Part shown: positions 28,380 through 37,969 of the stretch, one piece after another
How the letters are laid out: every line of letters starts with the position of its first letter
Position numbering within the stretch: the first letter of the stretch is position 1
Source: Trichomonas vaginalis G3
Lineage: Eukaryota > Parabasalia > Trichomonadida > Trichomonadidae
DNA length: 64,000 nt
Direction of reading: 5' to 3'
NCBI RefSeq assembly: GCF_026262505.1
Contig: NC_067206.1
Location: 38,019,660-38,083,659, forward strand
Notes under the pieces: model-generated
What the model was told of the DNA's origin: nothing
Database searches by the model: none
Seen by the model: only the letters and a program-made list of their open reading frames with translations
Program-made: the position numbers and the translations under genes

Positions 28380-29324
28380 TTATAACCGTTTTACATGGTA
28401 AACGTTATGAATTCGTGAGATTCTAAACAATTTCGTAGCTTCTATTTCTTCTGTCAGTATGTCAAAAGTTTTAACAATGCCGGAAGTTTCTTTATACTTC
28501 TTCTTGACGTCAGATAATAGGAAATCGTCAGCTGTGGGATAGTTTTTATTAAGAAATGTCAACATGTCCATTTTATCTTCTGCTGGCTTTTCTGCTTCTT
28601 TCTTTAAGTCTGCGTAATCGTTTCTCATTCTTTCTATCTCTTTTACTGAGTAGTTATATTTCCTCATTGTTGCTTTACATTTTGAACATTGCGGATTCAT
28701 TTTTGCGTTATACATTGAAATTTGACCTGCTAGAACAACTAAGGCGTCAATGGTTTTCTTTAACTCAAAAGTTGTTGGTTTTATTTGTCCATTCCATACT
28801 TTGCCTCTTCTGTCTTTATCTCTTATCTGCCACACACATTCAGCAGCTAATGAAACAAAGTTGTCGTATGTCTTAAACTCCTCAGATTTATATATGTCAG
28901 AAATGTTTTTATAAACCATGTCGCAATCTTTGTTCATAACTTTATGGTTGCAATGAAAACCAAGGAATTCATAATTTACTTTACGTATGAACTTCTTTAT
29001 TTCTACTGAATCAGTAACTTTAACTTCAATTTCATCGAATTCAGGAATAGTTAGTTTTTGTTGCTGAACTTCCGGTAATTTAGGCAAATGGTCTATGATA
29101 TCTTGCATTTCATATAGCTCCTCTCCATTTGTTTCATCTTTCGCACTACAGTCTAAATTACTTGTTAAAAGTTCTTGCTTTATTCTTTGTATTTCTGTTT
29201 CAAAAGTATATGAAGAAGGAATGAAGTTTTTCATCTCTACCAACATTGACGTAGGATTCATGACTAGCGAGTTTGGTGCCGTGCATGCTGTCGAAAGTGC
29301 TGATGTTTCGATTGTTGAAATCAT
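28380..29324 (-). CDS. Cargo CxxC coiled-coil protein (Mav-B)
   Basis: A 314-residue intact frame starting MISTIETSALSTACTAPNSL. It has the same parts as 13687-14601 (CSKCKATMRKYN, coiled coil), but its C-terminal end is altered (IHNVYHVKRL). The N-terminal residues before TAPNSL differ among all three copies. Confidence 0.75.
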   Translation of the reverse strand: MISTIETSALSTACTAPNSLVMNPTSMLVEMKNFIPSSYTFETEIQRIKQELLTSNLDCSAKDETNGEELYEMQDIIDHLPKLPEVQQQKLTIPEFDEIEVKVTDSVEIKKFIRKVNYEFLGFHCNHKVMNKDCDMVYKNISDIYKSEEFKTYDNFVSLAAECVWQIRDKDRRGKVWNGQIKPTTFELKKTIDALVVLAGQISMYNAKMNPQCSKCKATMRKYNYSVKEIERMRNDYADLKKEAEKPAEDKMDMLTFLNKNYPTADDFLLSDVKKKYKETSGIVKTFDILTEEIEATKLFRISRIHNVYHVKRL

Positions 29325-29643
29325 ATCTTTACATACAAAATAAAAAAATAAATAAAAATAAAACTAACTTTATTTTTTCTGTCTTAAGGAAATTCATGAA
29401 AATTCAAGACCCTTTGGGTCTCGCCGCTTAGCGGCTGAGGTTAGAAATGAGGGTAGAAATGAGGTTAGATCTAACCATCTACCCTAAACATTATTTTTGG
29501 TCATGGACTTCGTCCTCGCCGCTTCGGTCTGAAAGACCTCAGGACTCAAAGAGTCCGTTTGCGTCTTTATGTTAAAATAAATGGTACCATTAATAATACA
29601 TGACTGTTCTCATTCATGTCTGATTTACATCTAATGAAAAAGT
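29325..29643. other. Cargo promoter, palindrome unit and hairpin cluster
   Basis: 29325-29395 is the cargo promoter. 29405-29437 holds GACCCTTTGGGTC and GCCGCTTAGCGGC. 29440-29490 is a palindrome unit (GGTTAGATCTAACC). 29505-29560 holds GGACTTCGTCC, a GGTCTGAAAGACC hairpin and GGACTCAAAGAGTCC in a row. No gene is seen. Confidence 0.8.
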
Positions 29644-30725
29644 TTAGAAGAATTTCTTATTCTTTCTGGCATATTTTTGTCTTTCCAGTACTCCCGCTCT
29701 AATGGTCCCAGATGTGTTGGCTTGACTCTCTCAAGTTCTTAGATGGTATAACATCTTCAACGCCTCCTTCATATCTTACTTTATAAGTGTCATCGTTTAT
29801 GTTGTAGTCAAGTATTTCAATAACCACTCCTCGCTTTGCTTCGTCAATGGTTTCAGCAAGTTTGCCATTACTACTTTCAACTAATTTATGACGAGGATAA
29901 AACGCAATAGAGTCGTCGGCAGCTTTTATAAGATATCCATTACCTTGCGTAGAGTCTACGATATAATAATTTCGACTTAACCTTAAACGTTTCTTTGTCA
30001 ACGGTTTGTCGTCAAGAACTACACGAACTTTTTGTACCAGGAATGAGGGTAAATTGTGTTGAATTTCTGATATTTTGTGTTTGGCTTCGTTTCTTTTGTA
30101 TATACTTTTCTTCTTGTTGTTGTGTCATTGAATTTGGTGTATGTCCTGTTGTAGAATGTGTTGAGGAATTATATACTTCGAGAAATGTTTCATTGTTTCT
30201 TCGGTAAAGTCTCGCTCTTGTTTAAATCTCTGAGCGTTCTTATGAAGCGGTTATGATGCCGAGTATGTTATGGTTATGGTCTTCAGTAGTGTAGTGAGTT
30301 ATGTTATGCTTAATGAGAAAATCTGTGATTTCATTGCTGAGATATGCACTGTCTTGGTCTGATGTTAAAGTACTTGGGCTATGTTCTGCTACAAACTTTT
30401 GTAAAACTCTTAACACTTCACGAGTTCCTTTATTTTTCATTATATGCATATGCTTTACGAGTGTTAACATTAATGAAGATGAGGAATGGTTTATGTCCTC
30501 CTTTTCTGCTTTGAATGAGAGTGTCAAATTGGTATGCGTCAGGAGCGTGTTGGAGTAAATTGGTAAAAAGTAGTCGTAAGGGTTTATTTTTGTTTGATGT
30601 ACAACATTTTTGTCAAAGAACCTTTTCACTTCAGCTCTGTTAGTAAATCCCCAACTCTTTGCTGCTTCATTGAATTTCTTAAATGACCTCCATGGATGTT
30701 GTTCGAATACTTCTTTCAAGCTCAT
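29644..30725 (-). pseudogene. Retroviral-type integrase (Mav-B)
   Basis: Homologue of the whole Mav-A integrase over its full length, with TSDQDSAYLS and the SH3/chromo-like end (YKVRYEGGVEDVIPSKNL). It is broken, with about five breaks, whereas the neighbouring fibre gene is intact. Confidence 0.9.
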
Positions 30726-30784
30726 TTATGTAAAGTTAAAGATTTTATTCAAGACGGTAAGCCGCAAAGCAGGCTCAAGCGCGT

Positions 30785-33673
30785 TCATTGAACGCGGTAC
30801 CATGCAAATACAGTCACAAATGGTGGCATGTAATCTGCACCCGAGCCTGTTGGATTTGTTGTGAAAGTATGGACATGATTTCCTCCTGGTTCAGTTGGTC
30901 GAAAAGTCTTTTTTGCTGAATTGTTATAAGATGGAGATAAAACATCATTGCCAGCTTCATACTCTGAGTTGTATAATGGATGGTCTCTTAATGAGTGGCT
31001 ATGGTCGCCAGAAAAGTTTGTAGTTCCTGTATGAGTGTGCGGTGGAAGGTTTGCTTCAGTAATTTTCTTCGAACCTCCTGTTTGCTTTGAAGAGTTAGCA
31101 CAGTATAAGAATTTGTCTACAATCTGCTGCCATGTACCAAAACCTAAAACTGTTGCTGGATTTGTTGAGTTCATTGACGTATAAATAGAGCCTATAGGAT
31201 ATAATGTTTCAAGAATCTGAGTCTTTAATGTTTGAAGCTCTGTTTTGTCTGCTTTCTTGTCTAACATTGCGGGTAGTTCATATGCTTCAAAGTTTCTGGC
31301 ATGATCTTCGATATTCCTGCAACTCTTATCTAAATTGTTAAGAGTATCTTTTACGCTTGTACTCGGATTCTCTAAAGGTGCACTTGAACCCAAATCATAG
31401 TTCAATATTATGTCGTCTGCTCTAACAGTAGTGAAGGATTTATGTGTATGATTTTTGTCGGCTTTACTGTCTAACATTGATGGTAGTTCATATGCTTCAA
31501 AGTTTCTGGCATGATCTTCGATATTCCTGCAACTCTTATCTAAATTGTTAAGAGTATCTTTTACGCTTGTACTCGGATTCTCTAAAGGTGCACTTGAACC
31601 CAAATCATAGTTCAATATTATGTCGTCTGCTCTAACAGTAGTGAAGGATTTATGTGTATGATTTTTGTCGGCTTTACTATTTAATGTAGCTTGAAGTTCA
31701 TTTATATCGGAGATATTGTGTTTATGAGATTTCAAAACTTTGTTCGTTGCGTCAAGTTCATCTTTGTCGGCTCTACTTTTAATAGCATCTTCAAAAGTTA
31801 TTTTTGCCTTAACTCTCAAAGTAAATCTTGGTTCAACTAATACACCGTTAACATTGAAAGTAGAGGCATAAATTTCATCGTTATAACTAAATGCTTCTAG
31901 CGCTTTACCTGTGTCATAATGTACAGTACAGCTTATGTCATAACCTTTAGCACGAATGTATTTATATCTTCTTTCATTAACATCTTCCGTCTTCACTTTT
32001 TCATCCTGTGTTAAATATCCATGGTAGTCCGTTATAATCTGTTCATCTGAAGTTATATAATGAACATGGTTTTTATCTGCTTTACTATTTAATGTAGCTT
32101 GAAGTTCATTTATATCGGAGATATTGTGTTTATGTTCTTTATCTGCTTTTTCGGCTAATTTCTCTTCTATCTCATTTATTTCAAGTTCATGCCTACCACC
32201 ACCTCCCGAAGAAGTATTTTTCTTCAGCTCTTGAAGAACGTCCACTTCGCCATCTTTGGTGTCAATAATGAGACTTTGAGTTAAAACCTTTCCTGTCTTA
32301 ATGGATGTTTGTAAAACTTCTTCTTCACCGTGTTCGGGGTCATGGTCGTCATCATATCTTGTGTAATCAGAGATGTTGTCATACATTAAGCATATCTGTC
32401 TCAAAAGTTCTGCTATTTGAAACTGGAACGAAAGATATACAGAACTTTCATCATCTCCTAAAGTCAAGTCTGCTTTCTTAAGTATTTCTTGAATGTATGC
32501 AATGAGAACAGAGTACCTTGGAAAATATTCGAACAATATTTCATTAGCTGTTGGTTTTGGTGGTTCTTCTGGAGTTTCTGCATCTCTTGACTTCAATGCT
32601 CTTGCTCTCAAAGACCTAAATGTTAGAGCACCAGGTTTTACAAAGGACTTTATAAATGCTTTAATAGTTCCTGGTAAGTTATTGTTAGCATTAAGTAAGT
32701 TCCTTATGCTTCCATCATGTACGTCCATAGCACTATGTAAAAAATCTATACTTTTCTTGTAGTCAGCAATAGACTGACTGTGATTTTTTAAAGATTTGTC
32801 AATACCTTTAAGCCAATCTTCATGCATGTCTGATACTGAGCCAAGAATATCATTTGCTTCCTTTAGTGTATTTTGTGCTTCTCGTAAAGTATCCAATCCC
32901 GTACGTGCATTGTTTGCTATACGTCTTACAGTATCTATTTGACTCCTTGTTTCTTGCATCCAACCAGATAAAGTTTTAATAGTATCCGAACCATTTGAAA
33001 TGAAGTTCAAAGCATTTTTAACGTCATCTAAAGCTTCTTCACCAAGTACTGCCCATATCTTTCCGATTTGGTATTGAAGAACTCCATATGAAGCAGCTGT
33101 TAAACCAGTATTTATAAGGTCCCATATCCATGATTTAGCAGTTTTTCCATCCTTTCCATCCTTTCCATCCAAACCGTTTTCGCCTTGAGGTCCTTGTATT
33201 CCTTGTATTCCTTGTATTCCTTGTGGTCCTTGTGGTCCGGTGTCACCCTTCTCTCCTTTCAGTTCATCTTTATGTTCGTTATAATATTCTAATGTCATAA
33301 GGTGTACATCATTACTGCTACCAGCAACGCCGAGAATTTGTTTCTCATTCATGACTAAATTCTTTAGGCATTTAATGTTGTCGTCAAATCGAAAGCTCTT
33401 TAACAATTCAATGAGAACATTCAGTACTTTCACTAATGAGGCATCTACTGTAGAATTTATATATTGCACCGTTCCATCATTTATGATGGGAACCTTGCTT
33501 GTTGTAATGAATGGGTCATAAGTGTTAAAAGTATCGAAATCAATGACTTTTTTAGTTTTTCCATCGTCAATGACTAAATCATTGCCTTCAATGGTTAAAG
33601 TTGAGTTTTCGTTTACTAGTTCATGTGCTCTTCTTGCTTCATTTGTTTCATACGCATATGCAGCAATAGTCAT
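30785..33673 (-). CDS. Phage-type tail fibre with collagen-like segment (Mav-B)
   Basis: A 962-residue frame that looks whole, starting MTIAAYAYETNEARRAHELV. Parts: N-terminal attachment-like region (1-140), collagen-like G-x-y repeats (about 141-178, GPQGPQGIQGIQGIQG), a long coiled-coil shaft (180-520), phage-fibre shaft repeats (HKHNISDINELQATLNSKAD, KADKNHTHKSFTTVRADD) and a C-terminal tip with YPIGSIYTSMNSTNPATVLG, LPPHTHTGTT and FVTVFAWYRVQ. Shaft repeats and tip are of the kind found in tailed-phage fibres that bind host receptors. Divergent from the minor capsid gene with 17 bp between. Confidence 0.88.
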   Translation of the reverse strand: MTIAAYAYETNEARRAHELVNENSTLTIEGNDLVIDDGKTKKVIDFDTFNTYDPFITTSKVPIINDGTVQYINSTVDASLVKVLNVLIELLKSFRFDDNIKCLKNLVMNEKQILGVAGSSNDVHLMTLEYYNEHKDELKGEKGDTGPQGPQGIQGIQGIQGPQGENGLDGKDGKDGKTAKSWIWDLINTGLTAASYGVLQYQIGKIWAVLGEEALDDVKNALNFISNGSDTIKTLSGWMQETRSQIDTVRRIANNARTGLDTLREAQNTLKEANDILGSVSDMHEDWLKGIDKSLKNHSQSIADYKKSIDFLHSAMDVHDGSIRNLLNANNNLPGTIKAFIKSFVKPGALTFRSLRARALKSRDAETPEEPPKPTANEILFEYFPRYSVLIAYIQEILKKADLTLGDDESSVYLSFQFQIAELLRQICLMYDNISDYTRYDDDHDPEHGEEEVLQTSIKTGKVLTQSLIIDTKDGEVDVLQELKKNTSSGGGGRHELEINEIEEKLAEKADKEHKHNISDINELQATLNSKADKNHVHYITSDEQIITDYHGYLTQDEKVKTEDVNERRYKYIRAKGYDISCTVHYDTGKALEAFSYNDEIYASTFNVNGVLVEPRFTLRVKAKITFEDAIKSRADKDELDATNKVLKSHKHNISDINELQATLNSKADKNHTHKSFTTVRADDIILNYDLGSSAPLENPSTSVKDTLNNLDKSCRNIEDHARNFEAYELPSMLDSKADKNHTHKSFTTVRADDIILNYDLGSSAPLENPSTSVKDTLNNLDKSCRNIEDHARNFEAYELPAMLDKKADKTELQTLKTQILETLYPIGSIYTSMNSTNPATVLGFGTWQQIVDKFLYCANSSKQTGGSKKITEANLPPHTHTGTTNFSGDHSHSLRDHPLYNSEYEAGNDVLSPSYNNSAKKTFRPTEPGGNHVHTFTTNPTGSGADYMPPFVTVFAWYRVQ
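31261..31680. repeat. 210-bp tandem duplication in the fibre gene
   Basis: Two near-identical 210-bp copies (31261-31470, 31471-31680) encode a 70-residue shaft block in frame. This shows how shaft length changes in this gene. Confidence 0.92.
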
Positions 33674-33690
33674 ATTTTAATGAGAATAAA
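33674..33690. promoter_or_regulatory. 17-bp divergent promoter
   Basis: ATTTTAATGAGAATAAA separates the fibre (minus) and minor capsid (plus) starts; one base longer than in Mav-A. Confidence 0.62.
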
Positions 33691-34467
33691 ATGTTGTTCT
33701 ATTTGCAAAGTACAGACCCAAACGAATACGGGACAGTAAAGCTACAAACAAACTTAGGTCTTCAGAATGAAGCGCTTGCTTTCAGAGTTGTTGACTTTAA
33801 TACTATTGCTTCATTCGTTATAACTGACGAAACAGATTTCATGGAGTTTGAAATAGATGGAAAGAAGCACGAAATAAGATTTCACAATAATGTAGAATAT
33901 AAGATGGAAACATTAGCTGGAGTGTTAAATGCGCTCATAAATACTACAATAAACAAGGAGAACGAAGAAAACTTAATGAATGTTAAACTTATTGCAGGAG
34001 TTTTGAAGTTCAGTTATGCGAAGGAGTTTAAGATAACACGAATGAGTCATAGAGTACAACTTCTTTTGGGTGCATACCATATGACATTTCCTTTGAAAAG
34101 TGTTGACAAAACGATTGAGATGAAATCTGTTCCATACGTATGTTATGGTAATTGTTTGTACATTGAGTCTAAAATAGCTAATGTCACAGGTATTTCAGGA
34201 GTTAATAGTAAAGGTTCAGTAGAATATAAGTCTTTCTGTTATGCAGTCAATTCAATGTTCATTCCAAACGTTCCTGTCATAGCAACTCATTTAGGTAAAT
34301 GGGTTCGCATTAGTCCTCATAATTTGAAAGACATGCAATTCAGACTTGTTGACTTTCAAGGAGAGCCTGTAGAACTGAAGGCACCAGTGCGAATGACTGT
34401 TGAAGTTGACTTTTTAGAAAATATTAAATGCAACAGCTTACAAGAGAACTCAGAGCTAAAAATATAA
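33691..34467 (+). CDS. Penton-like minor capsid protein (Mav-B)
   Basis: A 258-residue frame that looks whole, starting MLFYLQSTDPNEYGTVKLQT. The C-terminal part has the order MSHRVQLLLGAYHMTFPL, CLYIESKIANV, SPHNLKDMQFRLVDFQGEPV and MTVEVDF. The Mav-C gene at 57474-58153 keeps the same order (MSYNTKLISGFYYQQFPI, ASITLTLVDANFVPVKLL), showing a deep family. The LVD-x-x-x-x-PV-x-L pattern near the end resembles Polinton penton-type minor capsid proteins. Vertex capsid role inferred. Confidence 0.66.
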   Translation: MLFYLQSTDPNEYGTVKLQTNLGLQNEALAFRVVDFNTIASFVITDETDFMEFEIDGKKHEIRFHNNVEYKMETLAGVLNALINTTINKENEENLMNVKLIAGVLKFSYAKEFKITRMSHRVQLLLGAYHMTFPLKSVDKTIEMKSVPYVCYGNCLYIESKIANVTGISGVNSKGSVEYKSFCYAVNSMFIPNVPVIATHLGKWVRISPHNLKDMQFRLVDFQGEPVELKAPVRMTVEVDFLENIKCNSLQENSELKI

Positions 34468-34670
34468 AGTATGAATGTTATGTATTAGGTCATGAACTTT
34501 GGTTGTTGCTGTTTGATGAAACAAATGAGTTAGTTATGTCAGTCAAGAGAACAGAAAAATATTGTGTTAGTGAAAACTGCACCAAGTCAATAAGATTAGG
34601 TTTGCATTATGAAGATGAGTTCGATACTGTTGAAGAAGTTTTGGATAGATATTACAAATTGCTAACTTGA
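34428..34670 (+). CDS. Small overlapping gene after minor capsid (Mav-B)
   Basis: An 80-residue intact frame, overlapping the minor capsid gene by 40 bp. It lacks the ten residues encoded by the hairpin insert in Mav-A (reads RTEKYCVSENC). It may be the ancestral form. Confidence 0.65.
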   Translation: MQQLTRELRAKNIKYECYVLGHELWLLLFDETNELVMSVKRTEKYCVSENCTKSIRLGLHYEDEFDTVEEVLDRYYKLLT

Positions 34671-34673
34671 AAT

Positions 34674-34727
34674 TTTTTTGACTGACGGCACAAAGCGCCA
34701 AGACCGAAGGTCCTGACTGCTTTAATT
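34674..34727. repeat. Hairpin-bearing insert, Mav-B version
   Basis: Matches 21052-21108 but carries GGCACAAAGCGCC and, in place of GGGCTCAAAGAGCCC, the shorter palindrome GACCGAAGGTC. Absent from Mav-D. Confidence 0.86.
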
Positions 34728-34796
34728 TACTAAAACATATTTCAAACAAAGCTTATAGTAAGTAGATAGTTTTGTATACTCGTTCGAATATTTATA

Positions 34797-34823
34797 TAGG
34801 GTGTCCAAAGGTGCGTTTAGCAG
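34797..34823 (+). repeat. mariner left inverted repeat
   Basis: Begins TAGGGTGTCCAAAGGTGCG; matches the inverse of the right end at 36073-36099 with one clear mismatch. Confidence 0.9.
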
Positions 34824-35004
34824 AGCGCTCTATATGAGACTATTAAAGGAGATATATGCTGATTATAAATATATAATAAAAAAGATGAATATATGTATAT
34901 GATGAGTAAGTTGTATTTTGGCGCCATGCCGGGATATAAAATGAATTTTGAGACAAGAGGCGGTTTCGCGGGAAATTTTGGCGGGATTTTTTTTCATTTT
35001 TTTA

Positions 35005-36019
35005 ATGAATCATAAAGAAAACATCCGCGCTCTTGCAAAAAAATGCAAAGACTGTAAAAATCTACGAGACATTGGTAAAATGCTTCGGTATGGATGCTCC
35101 TAGCTATTCCACTGTAACGTATCATGTTAGGATGTATCACTTCATGAACAAAAAGGCGCCCATCATAAAAATTGACAAAAAATCGCCGGATCAAAGAAAA
35201 ATCAAAGCAATTCTTCAAGCGCTAGATGAAGACCCAAGAGCATCACTCAGAAGGATAGAGGAGATGACAAAGATACCACGTACAACAGTCAGTTATTATC
35301 TGCACAATTATTTGAACTACAAACTAGCGTATACACGTTGGGTTCCGCACAACCTTAATTCAGTTCAAAAAAAATCTAGAGTCCAATCTTCGAAAGAGCT
35401 CCTCTCTATATTGGGTGCGTATCAATCCAAGAAGTTTCGCTTTTTAGTAACAGGGGACGAGTCTTGGTTTCAATATGCAACAGAAGCCAAAATCATGTGG
35501 ATCCCGAAGGATGAAGATCCGCAAACATTCCCGAAGAAAAAAATTGACACACCAATGATTATGTTGTCGGTTTTTTGGGGCGTGAATGACATCATCGCAA
35601 TTGATATTCTTTAAAAACCTAATACGATGAATGCTCAGTATCTAATTGACAATGTTCTTACTCAAATTATCAATTCTGATGAGTTTGAGAAATCCAAACA
35701 ACAAAAACAAAAGTTTGCAATTCATTTTGATAATTCAAGAGTTCACAAAAGTCATAAGGTAATGAATTACTTGGTGGAAAACAATGTCAAAGTTGTTCCA
35801 AACCCAATTTATTCACCTGATATTGCACCCTCTGACTTTTATTTATTCGGCACGCTAAAAAAGAGAGCTGAAGGACGCGAATTCGCGAGTCCAGATGATC
35901 TTGAAAATTTTGTAAGAGAGCAATTTGAGCAATTTTCTCATGATGATTTAAAGCGTGTCTTTCAAGCCTGGATCGATCGCTGCGAACGCGTGATTGAATC
36001 CAATGGTGATTATATTTAA
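35005..36019 (+). pseudogene. mariner transposase (DD34D), defective
   Basis: About 337 codons. An HTH N-terminal region is followed by the catalytic domain: first D in VTGDESWFQ, second D in FAIHFDNSRVHKSH, third D in YSPDIAPSDFYLFG, giving the DD34D spacing of mariners. The best ATG is at 35005; its frame leaves the main frame at the A-run near 35036-35043, and a TAA at 35612-35614 (after IDIL) interrupts the main frame. Two lesions make it non-autonomous as read, though sequencing error in the A-run cannot be excluded. Confidence 0.88.
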
Positions 36020-36072
36020 ATAAACTTTATATATATGTAACTTGTTTATTTCTATTCGCAGTATTCAGGTTT

Positions 36073-36099
36073 GTGCTAAACACACCTTTGGACACCCTA
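36073..36099 (-). repeat. mariner right inverted repeat
   Basis: Ends CACCTTTGGACACCCTA, inverse of the left end; followed by TA. Confidence 0.9.
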
Positions 36100-36641
36100 T
36101 ACTTAAACTCAACTCCTGTAGTTCCTGGTGTTTCAATGATGCGGATGTTACCTATTTTCATGAATAGTGGAGTTTGACCACAGCATTCGATTTCAGGGTC
36201 GAGATAGTCAATGACACATTGTTTCCCTGTTATTCGTGAGATAACATTTTCAAGGTCCTCCTTTGTTAGAATTATTTGGTTCTTGCTTATAAGATTTGTC
36301 AAAAGCTTCTTATCGTCTTTGAGTAAAATTGTTTGGTATAACTGAAGAAGGTAATGGTCTACGTTATCTGAAGGATTTGTTTGAACATTTGTGTAAGGGT
36401 TGTCGTTGGCTTCTCTTGAAAGAATTTGGTCCAGTGGTGGATACTCTAACTTAACATCTGATGTAGCGTTAGCGTTTGAAGCTGAGTTTAAATTCACGGA
36501 TTTCAGTTCTGGTTCTTTTTCTTTCAAACACTCTGAACTATAGTTCTTTATGACAATATTGTTTGTCGTTCGTGAGTCAACATTTGATGTTGGTTCAATT
36601 GGAACATTAACGGCACCAGCTAAGATGGATTTGCTTCTCAT

Positions 36642-36666
36642 TTCATATAGAATAAAAACCTTTTAT
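36642..36666. promoter_or_regulatory. Divergent promoter, TAGAATAAAA type (Mav-B)
   Basis: Identical to 21724-21748, between the CCG gene and 36667-37068. Confidence 0.65.
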
Positions 36667-37068
36667 ATGTATGAAATGAACAATATACTCGACAAGGGTT
36701 TGAATGTAAAGCTAACGAATGAAAATATTGTTGAATTCACTGAGACAGGTGCTGTGTATAAAGATGTAGAACTACTGAACAAAAGAGCTAAGGGAAGAAG
36801 CAGGAACATGAACAAAGGGTGGAAGCCTATAAAAATTTATGTCAATGATGGCTCAGGAGGTTCAAACATAAAGTATGCAGAAAGTTATAGAGTTTATGCT
36901 CTCAAAGGTGAAAAGCCTTCATTTAAGAACAGCTATTCTAACGCATATCCTCAAAAGCTAACGGATGGGGAAGTGGATGATATGAATGACAGCAAAAATA
37001 TTAACAGAAATGGCGACAGAGATGCATGGAATTTGTTTACCATCAGTCAATTGAAGGTTAAACTTTAA
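36667..37068 (+). CDS. Small basic gene divergent from CCG protein (Mav-B)
   Basis: A 133-residue frame that looks whole, starting MYEMNNILDKGLNVKLTNEN. It has a basic centre RAKGRSRNMNKGWKPIKIYV and a glycine/serine turn DGSGGSN. The end LFTISQLKVKL overlaps the ATPase end by 4 bp. The Mav-C gene at 58875 sits in the same place and orientation but is not clearly similar. Function unknown. Confidence 0.66.
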   Translation: MYEMNNILDKGLNVKLTNENIVEFTETGAVYKDVELLNKRAKGRSRNMNKGWKPIKIYVNDGSGGSNIKYAESYRVYALKGEKPSFKNSYSNAYPQKLTDGEVDDMNDSKNINRNGDRDAWNLFTISQLKVKL

Positions 37069-37953
37069 AACAATGTTGGTCGTTCCCATGGAATATTTTT
37101 GACTTTAATGGTATTAGTCATGATATGAATCTCAAGGTATGAACGAGGAGAGATGAGAGACTTATATGCTTCCCAAATTTCTTCAAAAGGTAATGTTATA
37201 CCTGACTGTTTCCAAATGAGTTCAATATCATAGCGTGAGAAACCTTGAAAGATAATGAAGTCAGTTATGAGACGTTTTATGTTTAAAGCTAAAAAACCTC
37301 CATGTTTGCATAAGTATTGCTACAGTTAAATGGTAATGTCTGACTTTAGTTATGATGTTAGCTAATGGTGAGTCTGGTTTTGACACTAAACCTTTTCCGG
37401 CGAAGTCGTCACAAACGAGCAGAGTGTTTGAAGGATATTTTTTGAAGGGGTATTTTGAAAGTTTTGACAGAATGTAGTTTGTCAGTCGTTTCATATCGTA
37501 AACTCCTGAGTACTGACGTAAGTGGTGTTTGTCAATAATTCTTTCCATCTCCTCAGAAGTCTTTTGCATTCCTGACTGTATAAATTCAACGATGGCATAA
37601 TATTTCCTCTTACGTCGAATGTAACGTTGAAGAAATTCAATGAGTTCACTGTCTGGAACTTTAACGACAGAGGCTTGAACTTTTGACATAAATGTTTTCG
37701 CTGTTGAGTCCATAGAGTCTGAAGTTGCTGATATAATGATTTGGTCATAATATGAGTCATTTCCTAAACGTTCTGTTATGAGTATATGACGAATGAGGTT
37801 AAATGTCTTACCTGAACCCATCTTTCCACAATAGAAATACACACCATTTGAACAGAATTCATAATCTTTGCTGAAAGGAAGAATAAGAGAAGAGTTAAGT
37901 TTGTCTGTAGTTTCATTCATGTCTTCATCTACATCATGTATTAAATGCTTCAT
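37065..37953 (-). pseudogene. FtsK/HerA-type packaging ATPase (Mav-B)
   Basis: About 295 codons, starting MKHLIHDVDEDMNETTDKL. Walker A GKMGSGKTFNLIRH is near residue 44 and Walker B NTLLVCDDFAGKG near residue 183, followed by the sensor-like HLTVAILMQTWR segment. This is the A32/FtsK-HerA class that pumps DNA into capsids of Polintons, poxviruses and relatives. It is broken, about one break. Divergent from the capsid-like gene. Confidence 0.9.
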
Positions 37954-37969
37954 TTTATCTCCATTAAAA
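37954..37969. promoter_or_regulatory. 16-bp divergent promoter (Mav-B)
   Basis: TTTATCTCCATTAAAA, identical to 23033-23048. Confidence 0.6.

Larger units (their letters stand above)
34797..36099 (+). mobile_element. Tvmar1-like mariner DNA transposon
   Basis: A 1,303-bp element with inverted ends TAGGGTGTCCAAAGGTG at both termini (one mismatch within the first 25 bp). It is inserted at TA, which is duplicated at 34795-34796 and 36100-36101; the empty site is visible in Mav-A (ATATTTATACTTAAAC). The length agrees with that reported for Tvmar1 of Trichomonas vaginalis. It encodes one transposase on the plus strand. Confidence 0.94.
34728..36641 (-). pseudogene. CCG-motif protein gene split by mariner (Mav-B)
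   Basis: Homologue of 21109-21723, with the opening MRSKSILAGAVNV and DYLDPEIECCGQTP. The mariner at 34797-36099 lies near its C-terminal end and separates the last twenty or so codons from the rest. Confidence 0.85.

Noticed and set aside
30785-33673. Bacteriophage contamination from fibre-like sequence
   Set aside because: The gene is embedded in AT-rich Maverick DNA, divergent from a capsid gene with a shared 17-bp promoter, and has homologues in the same place in two other elements.
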